NCBI RefSeq assembly: GCF_014174355.1
Contig: NZ_JABEQF010000005.1
Location: 124,001-188,000 of the forward strand
Origin: Gluconacetobacter azotocaptans
GTDB taxonomy: Bacteria > Pseudomonadota > Alphaproteobacteria > Acetobacterales > Acetobacteraceae
Direction of reading: 5' to 3'
Length of the DNA: 64,000 bases
Shown here in pieces: positions 62,237 through 64,000 of this stretch (the stretch's first letter is position 1; every line of letters begins with the position of its first letter). The translations under genes were made by a program, and so were the position numbers. Under the pieces are notes generated by a model. The model was not told where the DNA came from, ran no database searches, and was given only the letters and a program-made list of their open reading frames with translations.

Positions 62237-64000
62237 CTACTGCACCAGGCGCCGCAGCACGCCAGGCAGGAAGACCGAGAACGGATTGACATGCAGCGCG
62301 GGCTCGTTCATCGCGCCGCTGACCACGAAGGTCGCTGCCAGCAGCCCACCGCCCTTTTCGGGACTGAGCAGCCGCCCGACGCCGGGCATGTGCCCGGGGA
62401 TGGCATTGACCGCGAAGGCCGGCACGATCGTGCCCTTCAGGTCCAGCCGCCCGCGATCCAGGTCCACTGCCCCCTGCAGCGTGACGCCCAGCGATGCGTT
62501 GCCGGCCAGACCGTCGTGGATGGACAGGGTGCCGTCGCGGAACGTCAGCGGCAGCGACACCCGGTCGACCAGGAAGCCCGGCGCGCGCGGCGCCTGCATC
62601 CAGCCATAGATCGAAGCATTGTTCGCCAGCCGCACCGCGTCGGGCGCCTTGCGCATCATGATGGGGTCCATCGTCAGGATGCCGGAAAACGGCGCGGAGG
62701 GCTGGCGGTCGTCGAACACCCCCTGCAGGGTCGTCCGGCCGCCGCTGAACTGCCCCGTCAGGCCGATCCGGTGCAGGATCTGGCCCAGATCCTGCACACT
62801 GGCCCACAGATGCCGGCCATCGGTCTCGGGCGTCAGGATCGCCGTGGCCGGCGACGGGCCGGCCATCGAGAAACGCATCCGCATCAGCCGAACGCCGTTA
62901 TCCTCCAGATACGCCCGGACGCCCTGAAGGGCGGCGTCGCGACTGTAATAGAGTGTGCCGGCTTCGGCATCGATCACCCAGCGACGGCCCGGCGGCCCAT
63001 GGACCCGCCCCGACGCGGCCTCGGGCATGTGATAGCTGGCGGGGGGCGCCGCGCCCTTCGATGCCGCCGGGTCGGACGCCAGCAACGGCGACAGGTCGAG
63101 CACCGGGGCATGGATGGCGACCCGAATCGGGTCGCGCGCTCCGGCGGGAATGCCCACGGTGGCGTCGCCCCGCGACCGGCCGACGCGGAATCCCCGCAGC
63201 ACCAGGCGGCTGGCCTGCCCGTCGGTCACGTTCGCCCGCCCATCGACCGACAGCTCCGGCCCCGTCGCATGTATGGCTTCGACCGACGAAAGCCGCGCGC
63301 GGTCGAGGCCCAGCCGCACCGACGCATGCGCGGCCTGCCCCCGCGCCTTGCGCCACACCGGAATGGTCAGGGCGGCGTCGTCCAGGTTCAGGTTCAGGTC
63401 GATCCGTCCGTCGCCGCCGGGGAACCGGTCGTACGCGACGTCCAGATCGGCGCTGCCCTCGAAACGCTGCCCGAAGGTCAGGCCGGTGCGGGCCGCGTCA
63501 TCGGGCGTGATATGGGCCCGCACCCGCGCGCTTTCGGTCGTGCGGACCTCAGGCCCGGTCCGGAAATCCATGCTGTAGGAAATCGTCGCAGGCACCCCGC
63601 CCAGCCGCCCGCCCCCACGCAGGGTCAACCCCTCGGTCGTGGCGTCGATGGCCAGCCGCCCGTCATCCAGCCCGCGCCCCAGCACCACCTTGCCCAGATG
63701 GACGCGGGTGATGTCGGCATGGGTGTCCAGCTTGATATCGGCCACCTTGACATGGGCCGTCAGAGGCAGGGCCAGATGCAGGCTGATCCGGGCCTGTCCC
63801 GACGGCTGGCTGAAGCCCAGCGGATGGCGCGACAGCAGATGCAGGCGCGGTTCGGCCAGCAGGGCCAGCACGTCGCGGGCGTTGCCGCGCAGCGTGGTGG
63901 AGATATCGCCCATCTGGTCCTTCAGCAGCAGCCCGTCGATGCGCATGCGTCCAGGCCCGACCTCGACCCGCCCGGTGCCGGTCGCATCCACGTTGCGGCC
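62237..64000 (-). CDS. YhdP/AsmA-like envelope protein, C-terminal part (partial)
   Basis: The frame stays open to the right edge, so the start lies outside; at least 588 residues are visible. It consists of repeating beta-rich segments as in bridge-like lipid-transfer proteins of the AsmA/YhdP group (DUF3971). The last 200 residues carry the family's C-terminal pattern: FSGGRTTLQGVFDDRQPSAP, FSGILTMDPIMMRKAPD, GAVDLDRGRLDLKGTIVPAF and NAIPGHMPGVGRLLSPEKGG, then GAMNEPALHVNPFSVFLPGV. In Escherichia coli YhdP helps move phospholipid to the outer membrane; the same is inferred here. It ends TAG 15 bases from the convergent cyclase gene. Confidence 0.85.
   Translation of the reverse strand, partial: GRNVDATGTGRVEVGPGRMRIDGLLLKDQMGDISTTLRGNARDVLALLAEPRLHLLSRHPLGFSQPSGQARISLHLALPLTAHVKVADIKLDTHADITRVHLGKVVLGRGLDDGRLAIDATTEGLTLRGGGRLGGVPATISYSMDFRTGPEVRTTESARVRAHITPDDAARTGLTFGQRFEGSADLDVAYDRFPGGDGRIDLNLNLDDAALTIPVWRKARGQAAHASVRLGLDRARLSSVEAIHATGPELSVDGRANVTDGQASRLVLRGFRVGRSRGDATVGIPAGARDPIRVAIHAPVLDLSPLLASDPAASKGAAPPASYHMPEAASGRVHGPPGRRWVIDAEAGTLYYSRDAALQGVRAYLEDNGVRLMRMRFSMAGPSPATAILTPETDGRHLWASVQDLGQILHRIGLTGQFSGGRTTLQGVFDDRQPSAPFSGILTMDPIMMRKAPDAVRLANNASIYGWMQAPRAPGFLVDRVSLPLTFRDGTLSIHDGLAGNASLGVTLQGAVDLDRGRLDLKGTIVPAFAVNAIPGHMPGVGRLLSPEKGGGLLAATFVVSGAMNEPALHVNPFSVFLPGVLRRLVQ

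Overview
This 64 kb GC-rich window looks chromosomal and alphaproteobacterial. My best guess is an acetic acid bacterium (Acetobacteraceae, Gluconacetobacter-like). The grounds are the core gene order (adk between secY and rpsM, no rpsD in the alpha operon), a CcrM-type GANTC methyltransferase next to rnhB, promoters matching the alphaproteobacterial EcfG stress sigma factor, and the protein sequences in general. No database search was possible, so the genus is inference.

Layout. 1-3556 (+): end of a DUF4159 protein, a large membrane protein with a glutamine-amidotransferase-like fold, and a secreted ankyrin protein. 3557-3969: small intergenic zone with hairpins and a perfect 22-bp palindrome. 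3970-5759 (-): rnhB and ccrM behind a cluster of GANTC sites. 5881-6189 (-): CsbD-like stress protein with an EcfG-type promoter. 6444-15940 (+): an MdtABC-type RND pump with its outer-membrane lipoprotein, closed by a strong terminator. 16033-16553 (-): a second CsbD-like protein and a DUF1328 protein, the latter with another EcfG-type promoter. 16690-19304 (-): an ABC importer of the nitrate/sulfonate/taurine type.

19476-47661 (-): about 28 kb of ribosomal protein, RNA polymerase, EF-Tu, SecY and Adk genes, read rplK-rplA-rplJ-rplL-rpoB-rpoC, terminator, rpsL-rpsG-tuf-rpsJ to secY-adk, then rpsM-rpsK-rpoA-rplQ. fusA is absent from the str cluster, and secE-nusG are absent upstream of rplK. 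I see sigma70-like promoters for rplK, rpsL and rpsM. The last two both carry a GANTC site (TTGACTC) in the -35 box, so the CcrM encoded in this window could act on them.

47770-53854 (-): a second tripartite RND pump in the order permease-adaptor-outer membrane factor, downstream of a two-component system (54068-56207) and rmuC (56244-57566). 57787-62221 (+): a dicarboxylate/H+ symporter, an MHS-type permease with an in-frame 15-bp tandem repeat, a VOC protein and a membrane diguanylate cyclase. 62237-64000 (-): the C-terminal part of a YhdP/AsmA-like protein that runs off the window.

No tRNA, rRNA, insertion sequence, prophage or CRISPR array was seen. I did not find a clearly new multi-gene system. 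The most interesting signals are regulatory: the GANTC cluster at rnhB-ccrM, GANTC in two ribosomal -35 boxes, and the paired EcfG-type promoters.
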